Positions 33,895 to 42,711 are shown, numbered from the stretch's first letter. The stretch is DNA of 64,000 nt from Saccharothrix sp. NRRL B-16314 (GCF_000716595.1 NZ_JNXC01000040.1:1-64000); one strand, 5' to 3'. Notes: generated by a model not told the origin, from the sequence alone. A program made the numbers and translations.

Positions 33895-34374
33895 TCAGCG
33901 GGTTGCCTGCTTGTCCGGGTGGGGATGCAGGAAGACCAGCAGCAGTGCGTCGAGCAGGCGGTTCCAGTCCGCTTCCCCCGGCTCGTGGCCTGCCAGGTCG
34001 GCGATGCCCGCCAGCGCGGTGAGCAACGTCGGCGCCAGGTCGGCGGGCGTGCGGCCGGTGGCGTCCGCGAGCGCGTGCAAATCCCTCCGGAACCGTGCAC
34101 CGCGGCTCCACCGCACTAGCGAACCCGGTGCCAGCGATCGCGACGGCGTCGAGGCGGTCGAGTCGGCGCTCTCGGGCACGAACTCGATCACCAACCGGGT
34201 GCGCAGGGCCCCGGCCAGCCTGCTCAGCGTCTCGACGGTCGGGTTGCCCCTCCCGTTCTCCAGGTTGGCCACGTACGGCACGGACAGCCCCGCCTCGGTC
34301 GCGACCGTCGCGACGGTCTGCTCGGCGGCGGCGCGAAGTGCGCGCAGCCGTGGCCCGAGTGCCGGGTCGGCCAT
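33895..34374 (-). CDS. XRE-family regulator
   Basis: 159 aa from ATG 34374 (AGGTGG upstream; three in-frame GTGs precede it). An N-terminal HTH_3 domain reads LGPRLRALRAAAEQTVATVA then AGLSVPYVANLENGRGNPTV, with recognition helix SVPYVANLE. The C-terminal 100 residues are helical with no named domain. It is divergent from an MFS exporter; the inverted repeat covering that gene's -10 element is a likely binding site, implying control of efflux. Confidence 0.82.
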   Translation of the reverse strand: MADPALGPRLRALRAAAEQTVATVATEAGLSVPYVANLENGRGNPTVETLSRLAGALRTRLVIEFVPESADSTASTPSRSLAPGSLVRWSRGARFRRDLHALADATGRTPADLAPTLLTALAGIADLAGHEPGEADWNRLLDALLLVFLHPHPDKQATR

Positions 34375-34388
34375 CACCACCACCTGTC

Positions 34389-34428
34389 TTGACAGAAGAG
34401 CATTCCCTCACACTATCCTACCAGGATA
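34389..34428 (+). promoter_or_regulatory. MFS promoter with overlapping inverted repeat
   Basis: TTGACA at 34389-34394 and TATCCT at 34414-34419 (19-nt spacing) form a plausible promoter. TATCCTaccAGGATA at 34414-34428 is a perfect inverted repeat that covers the -10 box, well placed for repression by the divergent XRE protein. Confidence 0.6.
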
Positions 34429-34443
34429 AAACCAGGGGTCGGC

Positions 34444-35661
34444 GTGCTGAAAGTGTTGAGCGTCCGGGACTTCCGGCTGCTGTGGCTTGCCCGTACGACC
34501 AGTCTGCTCGGCTCGTGGCTGCTGGTGGTGGCGGTTCCGTTCCACGTGCTCGCGTTGACCGGGTCCGAGACGGCTGCGGCTCTGACGCTGGCCGCCGAGT
34601 TCCTGCCCCCGGTGCTGCTCGGACCGATCGCCGGCGTGCTTGTGGACCGGTGGGACCGACGCAAGGTCATGATCGCCGCTGACGTCCTGCGTGCCGTGGC
34701 GATCAGCGCGCTGCTGTTCGTGCGGGAGCCAGGCGACCTGTGGTTGGTCTACGTGGCGCTGGTGGTGGAAAGCGTGGGCACGCTGGCGTTCCGCCCCGCG
34801 GCGCAAGCGCACATCCCGGCGGTCGTCGGCACCGGTCCGCTGTTGAGCAGTGCCAACGCGCTCAACTCGTTCACCGATGGCGTCGTGCGGCTCGCGGGTG
34901 CGCCCCTGGGCGGTGTGCTGCTGGGCTTCGTCGGGTTCTCCGCGTTGGTGTGGGTGGACGTCGCCAGCTACATCGTGTCGGTGCTCGCGCTGCTGATGAC
35001 CGCGAAGATCACAAGCGTTCGAGAGGCGCGCGGCGGCATCGGGCGTATCCTGACCGAGCTGCGGGAAGGCTTCACGTTCCTCCGCGGGGATCGGATGGCT
35101 GTCGGATTGCTGGTGGTCAACACGTCTTTCCTCTGCGCGAACGCGTCGCTGACAGTGCTTCTGGTGCCCTTCGGTGCTCGGGAACTGGGTGGCAGCGGGC
35201 CCAGCGGACTGGCGATGTCCGGCCTCGGCGTCGGGTTCCTGATCGGCGCACCGCTTGTCCGCTTCCTGGTCGACCGGATGCCCGTGGTGTACCTGCTCGC
35301 CGGTGCGCTCGGCGTCACCGCGATCGGTTTTACGCTGCTGTTCCGGTCGACCTCACTCCTCGAAGCGCTGCCCTCGGCGGTGCTCATCGGCATCTTCGGT
35401 TCGACGGTGCTCGTAGCGGCGCAGACAGCGCTGCAAAGGGCGACGCCGAACGCCGTCCTCGGTCGGATCAGCGCTGTCCTCTTCACCGGCGAGGCGATCG
35501 CGACTTTCCTCGGCGCGGTCGCCGGTTCGGCCCTCTTGGAGATCGCGTCGATCAGCACGACCGCGTACATCGCCAGCGGCTTGACGCTGCTGAGCGGTGT
35601 TGTCGCACTGGTCGTCATACCGCGAGCCCCCGCCGGGTCACCCACGTCCGAGTCGTTGTAG
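34444..35661 (+). CDS. MFS efflux transporter (EntS/MFS_3-like)
   Basis: 405 aa from GTG 34444, with about 12 membrane helices. The loop 2-3 motif GPIAGVLVDRWDRRKVMIAAD matches motif A of drug:H+ antiporters, with RPAAQAHIPAVV and the second-half repeat MSGLGVGFLIGAPLVRFLVDR. This group contains macrolide and siderophore exporters. It probably exports a small molecule; expression is likely under the divergent XRE regulator. Confidence 0.85.
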   Translation: MLKVLSVRDFRLLWLARTTSLLGSWLLVVAVPFHVLALTGSETAAALTLAAEFLPPVLLGPIAGVLVDRWDRRKVMIAADVLRAVAISALLFVREPGDLWLVYVALVVESVGTLAFRPAAQAHIPAVVGTGPLLSSANALNSFTDGVVRLAGAPLGGVLLGFVGFSALVWVDVASYIVSVLALLMTAKITSVREARGGIGRILTELREGFTFLRGDRMAVGLLVVNTSFLCANASLTVLLVPFGARELGGSGPSGLAMSGLGVGFLIGAPLVRFLVDRMPVVYLLAGALGVTAIGFTLLFRSTSLLEALPSAVLIGIFGSTVLVAAQTALQRATPNAVLGRISAVLFTGEAIATFLGAVAGSALLEIASISTTAYIASGLTLLSGVVALVVIPRAPAGSPTSESL

Positions 35662-35940
35662 CGGAGAGGAGCGGCCGGCTCGACGGTCTCGCAACGCATC
35701 ACCGCCATTGTCCGGTGACGCACCCGCACGGCCTCTCGACGGGGCTGCGCCGTCGGTGCGTGGTGCGTCAGGTCTTCGAACTCTGCCAACCCTGTGCTTG
35801 CCGAGAACCATCATCCGTGCAGACCAAGGTGGTTGTTGCGCAGTGCGGCACCCCGGGGCGGAGTTTGCGCCCTGCATCCGTACGTGGCGGTGATCGACGT
35901 CATTGCCATCGCCGGGGTATGCGATTTGACCGAAGGGCTG
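35662..35940. other. Intergenic stretch, no gene seen
   Basis: About 280 nt after the MFS gene with no supported gene, leading into a reductase relic. Confidence 0.4.
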
Positions 35941-36099
35941 CCGCGATTGGCTGATCGACGAGTACCGGCCCGCTGTCCACCCGGTCCTGGTGGGTGGTGG
36001 CACGCAGTTCTTCACCGCGCTGGACAGCTGGGCGAACCCGGGGAGACGCGAACGTTCTCCGGCGGTGCGGTGCTGACCCGATACGAGACGAGGCGATGA
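35941..36099 (+). pseudogene. Dihydrofolate-reductase-like (RibD C-terminal) relic
   Basis: LIDEYRPAVHPVLVGGGTQF and FTALDSW read in one frame, and GETRTFSGGAVLTRYETRR in another. Together they match the last ~50 residues of the RibD-C/DHFR-like family (an intact member lies at 38208). One frameshift; the rest of the gene is missing. Confidence 0.65.
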
Positions 36100-36240
36100 G
36101 CAGAGACCCTGGCGGGGGCGGTGGCGTCTGCGTGGTTGCGGTCGTGTTCAGCTGGTCGGGGTACTCATGCGCGGTGACTTCGGTGACTTCGGTGACGGCG
36201 GCCCGTGCGCCGGACTCGTCGACGAGGAGGGCATTTGTGA

Positions 36241-37248
36241 TCACAGTGTCGGGGGCAGGTCCAGCCATGGTTTGTCGGTGGCGTCGAAGCCGGTGAGCTC
36301 GGCGATCTTCCCGTCGACGATGTGCAGGACCGCGATGGTGAACAACCGGTACTCCGAATCGTCGGGGGTGCGGAGGTACAGCACGGCGGCAGGCATGCGG
36401 TTGACCGTCGTGGTGGTACAGCGCCAGTCGTCGTAGCCGCGCTGGAAGAGCCCACCGGAGACCCAGCCGTCCACCGCGTCCTTGGCCGTGGTGACCGAAG
36501 TGCCCGCTTCGGGCAGCATCGCGAAGCGCAGGTCGTCGCGCAGCAGGGACATCAGCCCGTCGAGGTCGTTGCGCTCGTGGGCGTCGATGTAGGACTTCAC
36601 CACACCGCGCTCGTCATTGGACAGCTCGTGGGTGGCGGGGCTCCGCCAGTCGAGGCGGCGGTCGGGCAGCCGCTCGCGCATCGTCACGCGTGCCCGTTGC
36701 AGCGCGCTGTTCACCGATGCGACGGTCAGTGCGAGGGCGTCGGCGGCTTTCGACGCAGGCCAGCCGAGGACGTCGCGCAGGATGAACACCGCCCGCTGCC
36801 GCGGCGGCAGGTGCTGGATGGCGACGATGAACGCCAGTTCGATCGTCTCCCGCGCCACCACCGCCTCCTGCGGGTCCTCGGGGAGCATCCGGTCGGGGTA
36901 CGGCTGCAGGTACAGCACCTCGGAGTCGGAGTCCGGCAGCTCGGACGGCACGGGTGTGCGGTCGTTGCGCTTCTCCAGGAAGTCGAGGCAAGCGTTCGTC
37001 GCGATCCGGTACAGCCACGTCCGCAACGCAGCATGGCCCTTGAACGATTCCCGCTTGTTCCACGCTCGCAGGAACGTCTCCTGCGTCATGTCCTGGGCGT
37101 CCTCGTAGTTCGCGAGCATCCGGTAGCAGTGCACCTGCAGCTCACGCCGGTGGCGCTCCGTGATGAGCGCGAACCGCGCCGTATCGCCCGAGCGGACCAC
37201 CGCGATGAACGTGGCCTCGTCGGCGCCCAGGGGTCTGGCGTCGGTCAT
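36241..37248 (-). CDS. ECF sigma factor with C-terminal SnoaL domain (SigG/SigJ type)
   Basis: 335 aa from ATG 37248 (AAGGA 9 nt upstream). Sigma region 2 has YRMLANYEDAQDMTQETFLR and RTWLYRIATNACLDFLEKR; region 4 has LPPRQRAVFILRDVLGWPAS and ADALALTVASVNSALQRAR. A SnoaL-like tail covers about residues 210-335 (YIDAHERNDLDGLMSLLRDD ... HIVDGKIAELTGFDA). In this ECF class the SnoaL tail replaces a conventional anti-sigma factor and tunes activity. Target genes are not evident. Confidence 0.88.
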   Translation of the reverse strand: MTDARPLGADEATFIAVVRSGDTARFALITERHRRELQVHCYRMLANYEDAQDMTQETFLRAWNKRESFKGHAALRTWLYRIATNACLDFLEKRNDRTPVPSELPDSDSEVLYLQPYPDRMLPEDPQEAVVARETIELAFIVAIQHLPPRQRAVFILRDVLGWPASKAADALALTVASVNSALQRARVTMRERLPDRRLDWRSPATHELSNDERGVVKSYIDAHERNDLDGLMSLLRDDLRFAMLPEAGTSVTTAKDAVDGWVSGGLFQRGYDDWRCTTTTVNRMPAAVLYLRTPDDSEYRLFTIAVLHIVDGKIAELTGFDATDKPWLDLPPTL

Positions 37249-37348
37249 GGTCAGTAATCCTTCCACCGATGCGAGGGGGCTACCAGAACTGACGATGTAG
37301 CGAAGGATTTCTCATCGGTGAAGCCGCGGACACCGGGCCGTTCGTCAG

Positions 37349-37574
37349 GGCGGCACCCCGAACGCCGTATTGCGCGCCGACGGAACTTTCGCCGCGCACG
37401 TCAACCTGGGTTCGCTTGGGGTGGCCGACCGGTGGGCCGATTCGGCGGTAGTGACGTGAAAGCTCGGCTGGAACCACGGTCCCGGCTTCGAGTGCATGCT
37501 GTACCACGCGCACCGGATCGATTCCGACCCCCGAACGCATCGCCTGCTACCGCTTGCTCTACGGCCTGGCATGA
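37349..37574 (+). pseudogene. Aminoglycoside phosphotransferase (APH) relic
   Basis: GGTPNAVLRADGTFAAHVNL then GSLGVADRWADSAVVT, a TGA, then KLGWNHGPGFECMLYHAHRI and, after a frame change, ERIACYRLLYGLA and a stop. This is the C-terminal third of an APH(3')-like kinase: the C-x-PN loop, the VNLGSLGVADRWAD magnesium loop (normally VDLG) and the WNYGPG/YYRLLWDL blocks. It has a nonsense codon and a frameshift, and the N-terminal ATP lobe is missing. Confidence 0.8.
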
Positions 37575-38207
37575 CTCCCTCGCGTCGTAGGCGGGCATGA
37601 CGCCACGGATCGACCTATGGCCGGATGACGGCTGCCTGAACAGGCACAGGTGGCTATGTGTGTGTGGGCGCAGCCGGTTGACTACGTACGGTGCACGGTC
37701 AAAGCTGCTGGTCGCGATGCATCGACAGTCATGCCCTCTATCTGCAATTTCATACCTTCTGTGACTTCAGTGTGGATCGAAACAAGCCACGATACGGTGG
37801 GTGCGACAAATCAGTTCGCCATGTGAGCACCGAGGGAAGCGCTGGTGTTGGCGGGGAGGATGCGAAACGGGTCCGGGCGCTGCATGAACTGGGAGTGCTT
37901 GTCACCCTGTCGGAGGACACGGTTCGTCCTGGTGAACGCTGTTCGGGTGTGAAGCGGTCTGTCAGCAGTCGTGCCTTGGTCCACGTCGTCATGAGGTTGG
38001 CAGGTGCCAGCCAGTCGTGGCTGGAGGCGTTGAACATCATGCGATCGGTGACCTGACTCGATCCGTCCTCGCACTCCAGCTCACCGGGGGTGCTGCGTCG
38101 CAATTAGGGAGGTCGCGGGTCGGGTGCAGGCCCGCGCCGAGCGGAGCGGGTCAATCCGACACCGCTCGTTCCGATGAGTTTTTCCCGGCCCGGCAGTCTG
38201 TACTGCT
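37575..38207. other. Intergenic stretch, somewhat AT-richer
   Basis: About 630 nt. An open forward frame (about 37691-38056) has unusual Cys/Ser/Val composition and no recognised domain; I do not call it. The last 50 nt presumably hold the promoter of the reductase gene. Confidence 0.35.
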
Positions 38208-38774
38208 ATGGGAAAGCTGACCTATGGAATGAACGTCTCGGTGGACGGCTACACGGCCGACGCGAACGGCGACCTCGGCTGGGGCGTGCCGGACGACGAG
38301 TTGCACCAGTACTGGAACGACCGGACCCGGGACATCGCGCTGTCGCTGTACGGGCGGAAGTTGTACGAGTTGATGTCGGCCCACTGGCCGACCGCCGGCC
38401 AGGCGCCGGACGTGCCCCCGGTGGAGGCCGAGTACGCCCGGCTGTGGCTGGGGATGCCGAAGGTGGTGTTCTCGCAGACCCTGGAGTCGGTCGACTGGAA
38501 CTCCAGGTTGGAGCGGGGTGACGTCGTCGAGGTCGCGAGGAGGCTCAAGGCCGAGACCGACGGCCTGATGGAGGTGGGTGGCGCCACGCTCGCCGCGCCC
38601 CTGATCCGGGCCGGTCTCGTGGACGAGTTCCAGGTGCTGGTCGCACCGGCCGCGATCGGCGGCGGCATGCCGTTCTTCCCGTCACTGGACAAGTGGTTGA
38701 AGCTGGAGCTGGTGGAGAACCGCACCTTCTCGTCGGGCGCGGTCCTTCTGCGCTACGCGCCCGTGCGCGGGTAG
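38208..38774 (+). CDS. Dihydrofolate reductase family protein (RibD C-terminal)
   Basis: 188 aa. GKLTYGMNVSVDGYTADANG at the start, LYGRKLYELMSAHWP, LMEVGGATLAAPLIRAGLVD (dinucleotide-binding glycine motif) and VAPAAIGGGMPFFP follow the RibD-C/DHFR-like fold, which binds NADPH. Stand-alone members are widespread in actinomycetes and of unknown substrate. It is intact, unlike the relic at 35941-36099. Confidence 0.85.
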   Translation: MGKLTYGMNVSVDGYTADANGDLGWGVPDDELHQYWNDRTRDIALSLYGRKLYELMSAHWPTAGQAPDVPPVEAEYARLWLGMPKVVFSQTLESVDWNSRLERGDVVEVARRLKAETDGLMEVGGATLAAPLIRAGLVDEFQVLVAPAAIGGGMPFFPSLDKWLKLELVENRTFSSGAVLLRYAPVRG

Positions 38775-38901
38775 GAGACGCTGACGACCGGGGAGTCCGT
38801 CCGCGCGGTCTCCCCGGCCTCGCCGGCGATGCGCATCGCTGGAACCGGAGGTGCTCGACGAGTGCGAGCGGCTGCACGAGGTCTACAGGCAGGGTGACCG
38901 A

Positions 38902-38933
38902 CCGCCCCACGGTTACTTTGCACCGTGGGGCGG
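38902..38933. terminator. Hairpin in the gap between convergent genes
   Basis: A perfect 11-bp stem, CCGCCCCACGG at 38902-38912 and its complement at 38923-38933, with a 10-nt loop. It lies between the forward reductase gene and the reverse-strand DinB-like gene, so it could serve both. Confidence 0.65.
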
Positions 38934-39076
38934 AGGTGGGGACCGGGAGGGCTTGGCACTCTTTCCGCGATATCTGCTCAAGAGATCGGAAAGAGAAGCC
39001 GCCGGGCTCACGTGTGGCTGCAGCCGTTCGCGGGAGGTCTGTCCTCGGAGCGTGCGACGTGGTGCAGCGTCAGGTT

Positions 39077-39877
39077 CTACTCGTCGGGGTTCCAGGCCAC
39101 GAGCTGGTCGAAGAGACGTGGGTCGCCGTCGAGTTCCAGGGAGTTCACCGGAATACGGCCGTAGAAGACCAGGACCAGCTCGCTGGCCGTGCCTCGGAGG
39201 GAGGCGTCGGCCGCGTCCGGGTCCTCGCCGCCCGCCATGGCGGGCATCGTGCCCGATTCCGGGAGGAGGGCGGTCCGTGCGCCGTCGGCGGAGAGCCAGA
39301 GGCGCCAGGAGCGGCCCTCGGTGGCGTGGTAGTCGACGATGGCGGGCTTGTGCGGCCAGGCGGCCGTCGTTGCGCAGCAGGTGGACAGGAACTCGTCGAC
39401 ACCGTCGAGTGCCACCTCGTTCGGCAGCGACTGCGGGGTGCCCGTGGTGATCTGGGCGTCGTAGGTGTGCACCGCGATCTCTTGGAGTTGGTGCCGGGCG
39501 GCGGCACCGGCGGTCTGCGGAGACTGCGACTTGTCCCACCAGGTCCAGCAGCCGCGATCCGGGCCGACCTCGCGCAGCGCGTCCAGGAGCTGTTGCGCCG
39601 ATGTGGCCCACCAGTCCGCCAGGGCCTCGCGCTCACGAGGCGCAGCCGAGCCCCATGCGGACTTGGCCGGGGGAGCGGCGGCAGGTCCCGCGGCGACGAT
39701 GGCAGCCCACTTGCGCCGCCCCTCGCCCAGGTGCTGCACCAGGTCGAAGAATGTCCACTCGGGACAGGTCGGCACCTGCGCGTCGAGGCTGGGCGTTGAG
39801 GCGACCGCCGTGCGGAAGGCGGTCGACCGTTCGTCGATCAGCCGTAGCAGATCGGGAAACTCCGGGGTCTTTCCCAC
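39077..39877 (-). CDS. Maleylpyruvate isomerase / mycothiol-dependent (DinB-like) family protein
   Basis: 266 aa. The N-terminal four-helix bundle has VPTCPEWTFFDLVQHLGEGR (CPxW-x3-LVxHL signature of TIGR03083), and HQLQEIAVHTYDAQITTG supplies the metal-binding His. The C-terminal SCP2-like part (RTALLPESGTMPAMAGG, RGTASELVLVFYGRIP) is standard. Family members use mycothiol or act as metal-dependent transferases in actinobacteria; the substrate is unknown here. Confidence 0.88.
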   Translation of the reverse strand: MGKTPEFPDLLRLIDERSTAFRTAVASTPSLDAQVPTCPEWTFFDLVQHLGEGRRKWAAIVAAGPAAAPPAKSAWGSAAPREREALADWWATSAQQLLDALREVGPDRGCWTWWDKSQSPQTAGAAARHQLQEIAVHTYDAQITTGTPQSLPNEVALDGVDEFLSTCCATTAAWPHKPAIVDYHATEGRSWRLWLSADGARTALLPESGTMPAMAGGEDPDAADASLRGTASELVLVFYGRIPVNSLELDGDPRLFDQLVAWNPDE

Positions 39878-39945
39878 TGCGGGTGTCTACCACCGTGATC
39901 CGGCAACGGGACAGCGATTTTCGCGACCGACGCGGCGGGCCGACT

Positions 39946-40549
39946 ATGCCGTCTACCGGTGATGACGCGTCACTCGACCCGGATGTGGGTCGCCTGGCAT
40001 GCGCTGTCCGCTTTCCGGGGTCGGACTCTGTGTCGGCCGCGGTGCGCTCGACCATCCGGTTGACGTTTCTTGCCGACCTCCTGCCGCGCGGGGAGCGCGT
40101 GCTCTCTGACTTCCCGATCGATCAGCTTATTTGGGTTGCGCGGGAAGAGGCGAAAGGTTGCCCGTGGAAGGAGTTTTTCGCTGAGCTGCTGCACTTCCTG
40201 CTCGAAGATGGCCTGATTCGGATCGGTGAACTTGCCGCAGAGGGATTCTCGCCGTGGACGGGGACGGCTTCTGAAGTTGTCCAGTTGGTGCTCGATGACC
40301 TTGAGCGCCATTCCTGGGAACCCAAATTGGGCAGTCGTGGCTGGATCGCCAATACGGAATCAGGAAATGAAGTCGCACGTCTGCTGATCGACTGCCAGGG
40401 CGAGCCTCGGGGTGAGGGTGTGTTTTTTCGACCCGATCGTCACGCACGAGCACGAGCCGCACGTCCTTTGCGCGGCTGGATTCGCCGACCAGTCGGCGGT
40501 GATCGCCTTGGCAGTCGACGGCTGCGATGGAACTCCGGACGTCGCGTGA
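39946..40549 (+). pseudogene. Uncharacterised small protein gene with a poly-T frameshift
   Basis: One frame gives FPIDQLIWVAREEAKGCPWK, FAELLHFLLEDGLIRIGELA and LGSRGWIANTESGNEVARLL, which look like genuine protein (winged-helix or immunity-like small protein; family not recognised). At the T6 run 40423-40428 the meaningful frame changes to DPIVTHEHEPHVLCAAGFAD and QSAVIALAVDGCDGTPDVA and then a stop at 40549. Five T instead of six would join them into a protein of about 200 aa. The start is uncertain (ATG 39946, GTG 39985 or GTG 40030); no clear ribosome site. Confidence 0.55.
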
Positions 40550-40660
40550 TCCGAAGGAGAGCACATCTGGAGGCTGTGACGGTCCCGCAAGGATGTTCAA
40601 GAACTGAGGGGTGGTGTCGGGGCAGGCTTGTGCGTACCGAACCTGAAGGAGTCAGCGCCA

Positions 40661-40850
40661 TGCCCGCACGGGCCCAGCTCGCCACGATCGTCATCGACTG
40701 CGCCGACCCGGACCGCCGGCAGAGCTTCGCCGTGTGATCACGGGGCGGCAGGCGGCCTGCAGCAAGGCTGATTGTGTCTACCTGGGCGAGGGCGGCGTCC
40801 AGTTCGCCTTTGTACGCGACTGGTCGGACAGGGCGCGAGACAGATCCGAG
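40661..40850 (+). pseudogene. VOC (glyoxalase-like) protein relic
   Basis: MPARAQLATIVIDCADPDRR begins like actinobacterial VOC proteins but stops at 40737. VYLGEGGVQFAFVRDWSDRA, the next strand pair of the family, appears in another frame about 40 nt later. Large deletions and a frameshift; not functional. Confidence 0.6.
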
Positions 40851-40972
40851 TTGTCCCCCGGCGACGGGCAGGGGACGGTGCCGGCCGATCCACAGCGTTA
40901 CCTGCTGTGTTCGGCCGCCGGTGACTCACCAGCTCACCGTTGTCGCAGTACGTAGAACACAGGTAGGGAGAC

Positions 40973-41386
40973 ATGGCGTCCATCAGCAAGGAAATCCTGA
41001 TCGAATCCGGTGCCGAGGATGTGTGGGAGGTGATCGGCGACTTCGCTGCGGGTCCCTCGCGCATGGTACCGGGGTTCGTGCTGGACACCCGGGTCGAGGC
41101 CGACCGCCGGGTCGTCACCTTCGTCGACGGGACGGTGGCCTGGGAACGGCGGATCTGCGTCGACCACGACACGCGCCGGATCGTGTACGCGGTGGTCGGC
41201 GGCAGTGTGCAACCGGATCACGACAACACCTCCATGCAGGTCGTTGCCGATGGCGAGCGGCGGTGTCGGCTCTTGTGGATTCGCGATGTGCTCCCCGACG
41301 AGCTGGCTGCGCCGATGGCCAAAGCGATGTCGCACGGTCTGGGTGTCATCAAGCGAACCCTCGACGACACGCACCGTCCGCAGTAG
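40973..41386 (+). CDS. SRPBCC (START-like) family protein
   Basis: 137 aa. SKEILIESGAEDVWEVIGDF starts the polyketide cyclase/START helix-grip fold. Then come GPSRMVPGFVLDTRVEADRR, ERRICVDHDTRRIVYAVVGG and RCRLLWIRDVLPDELAAPMA with the long C-terminal helix MAKAMSHGLGVIKRTLD. Such proteins bind hydrophobic ligands in a cavity; no specific ligand can be inferred. Stand-alone gene with RBS GGTAGGGAG. Confidence 0.85.
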   Translation: MASISKEILIESGAEDVWEVIGDFAAGPSRMVPGFVLDTRVEADRRVVTFVDGTVAWERRICVDHDTRRIVYAVVGGSVQPDHDNTSMQVVADGERRCRLLWIRDVLPDELAAPMAKAMSHGLGVIKRTLDDTHRPQ

Positions 41387-41471
41387 GGGGCCTGCGTGTG
41401 ATGCCCGCATTCGCCGGTCCGGAGCGGGGCGAACCGGAATCGATCAGCAGTTGTCTGAGATCGGCCGACCG

Positions 41472-41627
41472 TCAGTCCTGCGGTGTCAGGTAGCCGCGGG
41501 AGAATGCGGCGGCTACGGCGGCTGCCCGGTCGTTGACGCCTAGCTTCGCGTACACGTGCAGCAGGTGCGTCTTGACCGTCGTCTCGCTGATGAACAGCCG
41601 CTTCGCCGCCTCGCGGTAGCGCGGGCA
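41472..41627 (-). pseudogene. Truncated LuxR/NarL response regulator
   Basis: Only the C-terminal HTH remains: REAAKRLFISETTVKTHLLH and VYAKLGVNDRAAAVAAAFSR, ending YLTPQD. Upstream, where the receiver domain should be, the sequence turns into a G-rich repeat. The gene is therefore cut at the HTH by repeat expansion or by a junction. The frame remains open through the repeat as Pro/Cys/Arg nonsense. Confidence 0.75.
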
Positions 41628-41760
41628 GGGCAGGCGGGGCAGGAGCAGGGCAGGGCAGACAGCGCCGGGCGGGGCGGGGCAGCGTGGGGTAAGGCGGGGT
41701 AGCGCGGGGCAGGGGTAGGGGCAGCGCGGGGCAGGGTGGGGCGGAGCGGGGTAGCGGGGG
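41621..41760 (+). repeat. G-rich minisatellite (GCGGGGYAG-like units)
   Basis: About 140 nt of degenerate 8-11-nt units built on GCGGGGCAG, GCGGGGTAG and GGGGCAGCG. There are many runs of four or five G on the plus strand and almost none on the other, so strong G-quadruplex potential. It abuts the truncated LuxR gene. Confidence 0.8.
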
Positions 41761-41863
41761 TGTGACGCTCGTGATGTGCGGGCGGCAGGTTGTGCTTCCT
41801 CTTTGCCCCGGCAGTTTGCCCCCGGCAGTGTTGCGGTCCGGGGAGCGGCCGGGGGCTGAAGCC

Positions 41864-42640
41864 CTATTCGGCTGAGCGTTCGACCCACTGGTCGTGGGTC
41901 TGTCGCCAGTGCGTGCCGCGCTGGCCAGGGTGGACGAGCGGCAGTACTTCGAACGACTTGCCGTTCACCGTGGCGCGGTGACGTTGGCCGTAGCTGCCAT
42001 CGGACGTGAGACGGTCGGGGAGGGTGCCGCCGAGCAGGCGGGCGGCGACGGCAAGTGCCTCGTTGCCGAGGGTGATCAACAGTGGGGTGCTCGAATCGGT
42101 CATCTCATCGAGGATTCGGGTGCGTTCGCAGGTGACGGCGCACTGGATCAGCTGGTCGACGGGTGGTCGAGTGGGCAGTCGGTGGACCGGCCAGCCGTGC
42201 TCGCGGGCCACGGGGTCGTACCGGGTCGACATCGCCTCGCCCTGACTCCGCGGCGTGCGATGCACGTGGAAGAAGGGCAGCGCGTCGGTCATCCAGACCT
42301 GGCCCGGTTCGATGCCCAGCGGACGCAGCACCCGCTCCTGGACGGCGCGCCCGGAGGACCCGTTGACGTGCCCCACCGGCTCGGCGGTGCCCCACTCCGG
42401 CCGCCAGCCGACGGCGTGACGCCACTGGTCGACCCGCTCGGCCTCGTCTTCGCCGGCCCAGAACGGCCACGGTTCCTGGGCGACGGCCAGCGCCGCGATC
42501 CGCTGCTGCGGATGCTTCCACCTGATGTGCAACGCAGACGGGTACACCCCGAGCACGAGCGCCTGCGCACGGCTGACCCGCCGCGGTTCGCACCGGACGG
42601 ACGGCCGGCCGAACGGAAAGATCCCTGTCAGCGACTGCAC
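41864..42640 (-). CDS. Uracil-DNA-glycosylase-like protein
   Basis: 258 aa from GTG 42640. LVLGVYPSALHIRWKHPQQR resembles the UDG motif 1 region (GxxP), WMTDALPFFHVHR the middle strand, ITLGNEALAVAARLLGG the serine/asparagine strand-loop, and VLPLVHPGQRGTHWRQTHDQ the motif 2 loop (HPGxR). This arrangement fits distant members of the UDG superfamily that may act as sensors or on unusual bases. Catalytic activity is unproven; a canonical motif 1 water-activating residue is not obvious. Confidence 0.6.
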   Translation of the reverse strand: MQSLTGIFPFGRPSVRCEPRRVSRAQALVLGVYPSALHIRWKHPQQRIAALAVAQEPWPFWAGEDEAERVDQWRHAVGWRPEWGTAEPVGHVNGSSGRAVQERVLRPLGIEPGQVWMTDALPFFHVHRTPRSQGEAMSTRYDPVAREHGWPVHRLPTRPPVDQLIQCAVTCERTRILDEMTDSSTPLLITLGNEALAVAARLLGGTLPDRLTSDGSYGQRHRATVNGKSFEVLPLVHPGQRGTHWRQTHDQWVERSAE

Positions 42641-42711
42641 CCCGATGGTCTACCGCACCGGCAGTTCCGGTGTCTCGGATTGCGGGGCGCGTCCAAGCGC
42701 GGAGTTCTGGA

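Noticed and set aside
37691..38056. 121-codon forward open frame in the gap before the reductase
   Set aside because: No domain, odd amino-acid composition and no convincing ribosome site; kept only as a note on the intergenic stretch.
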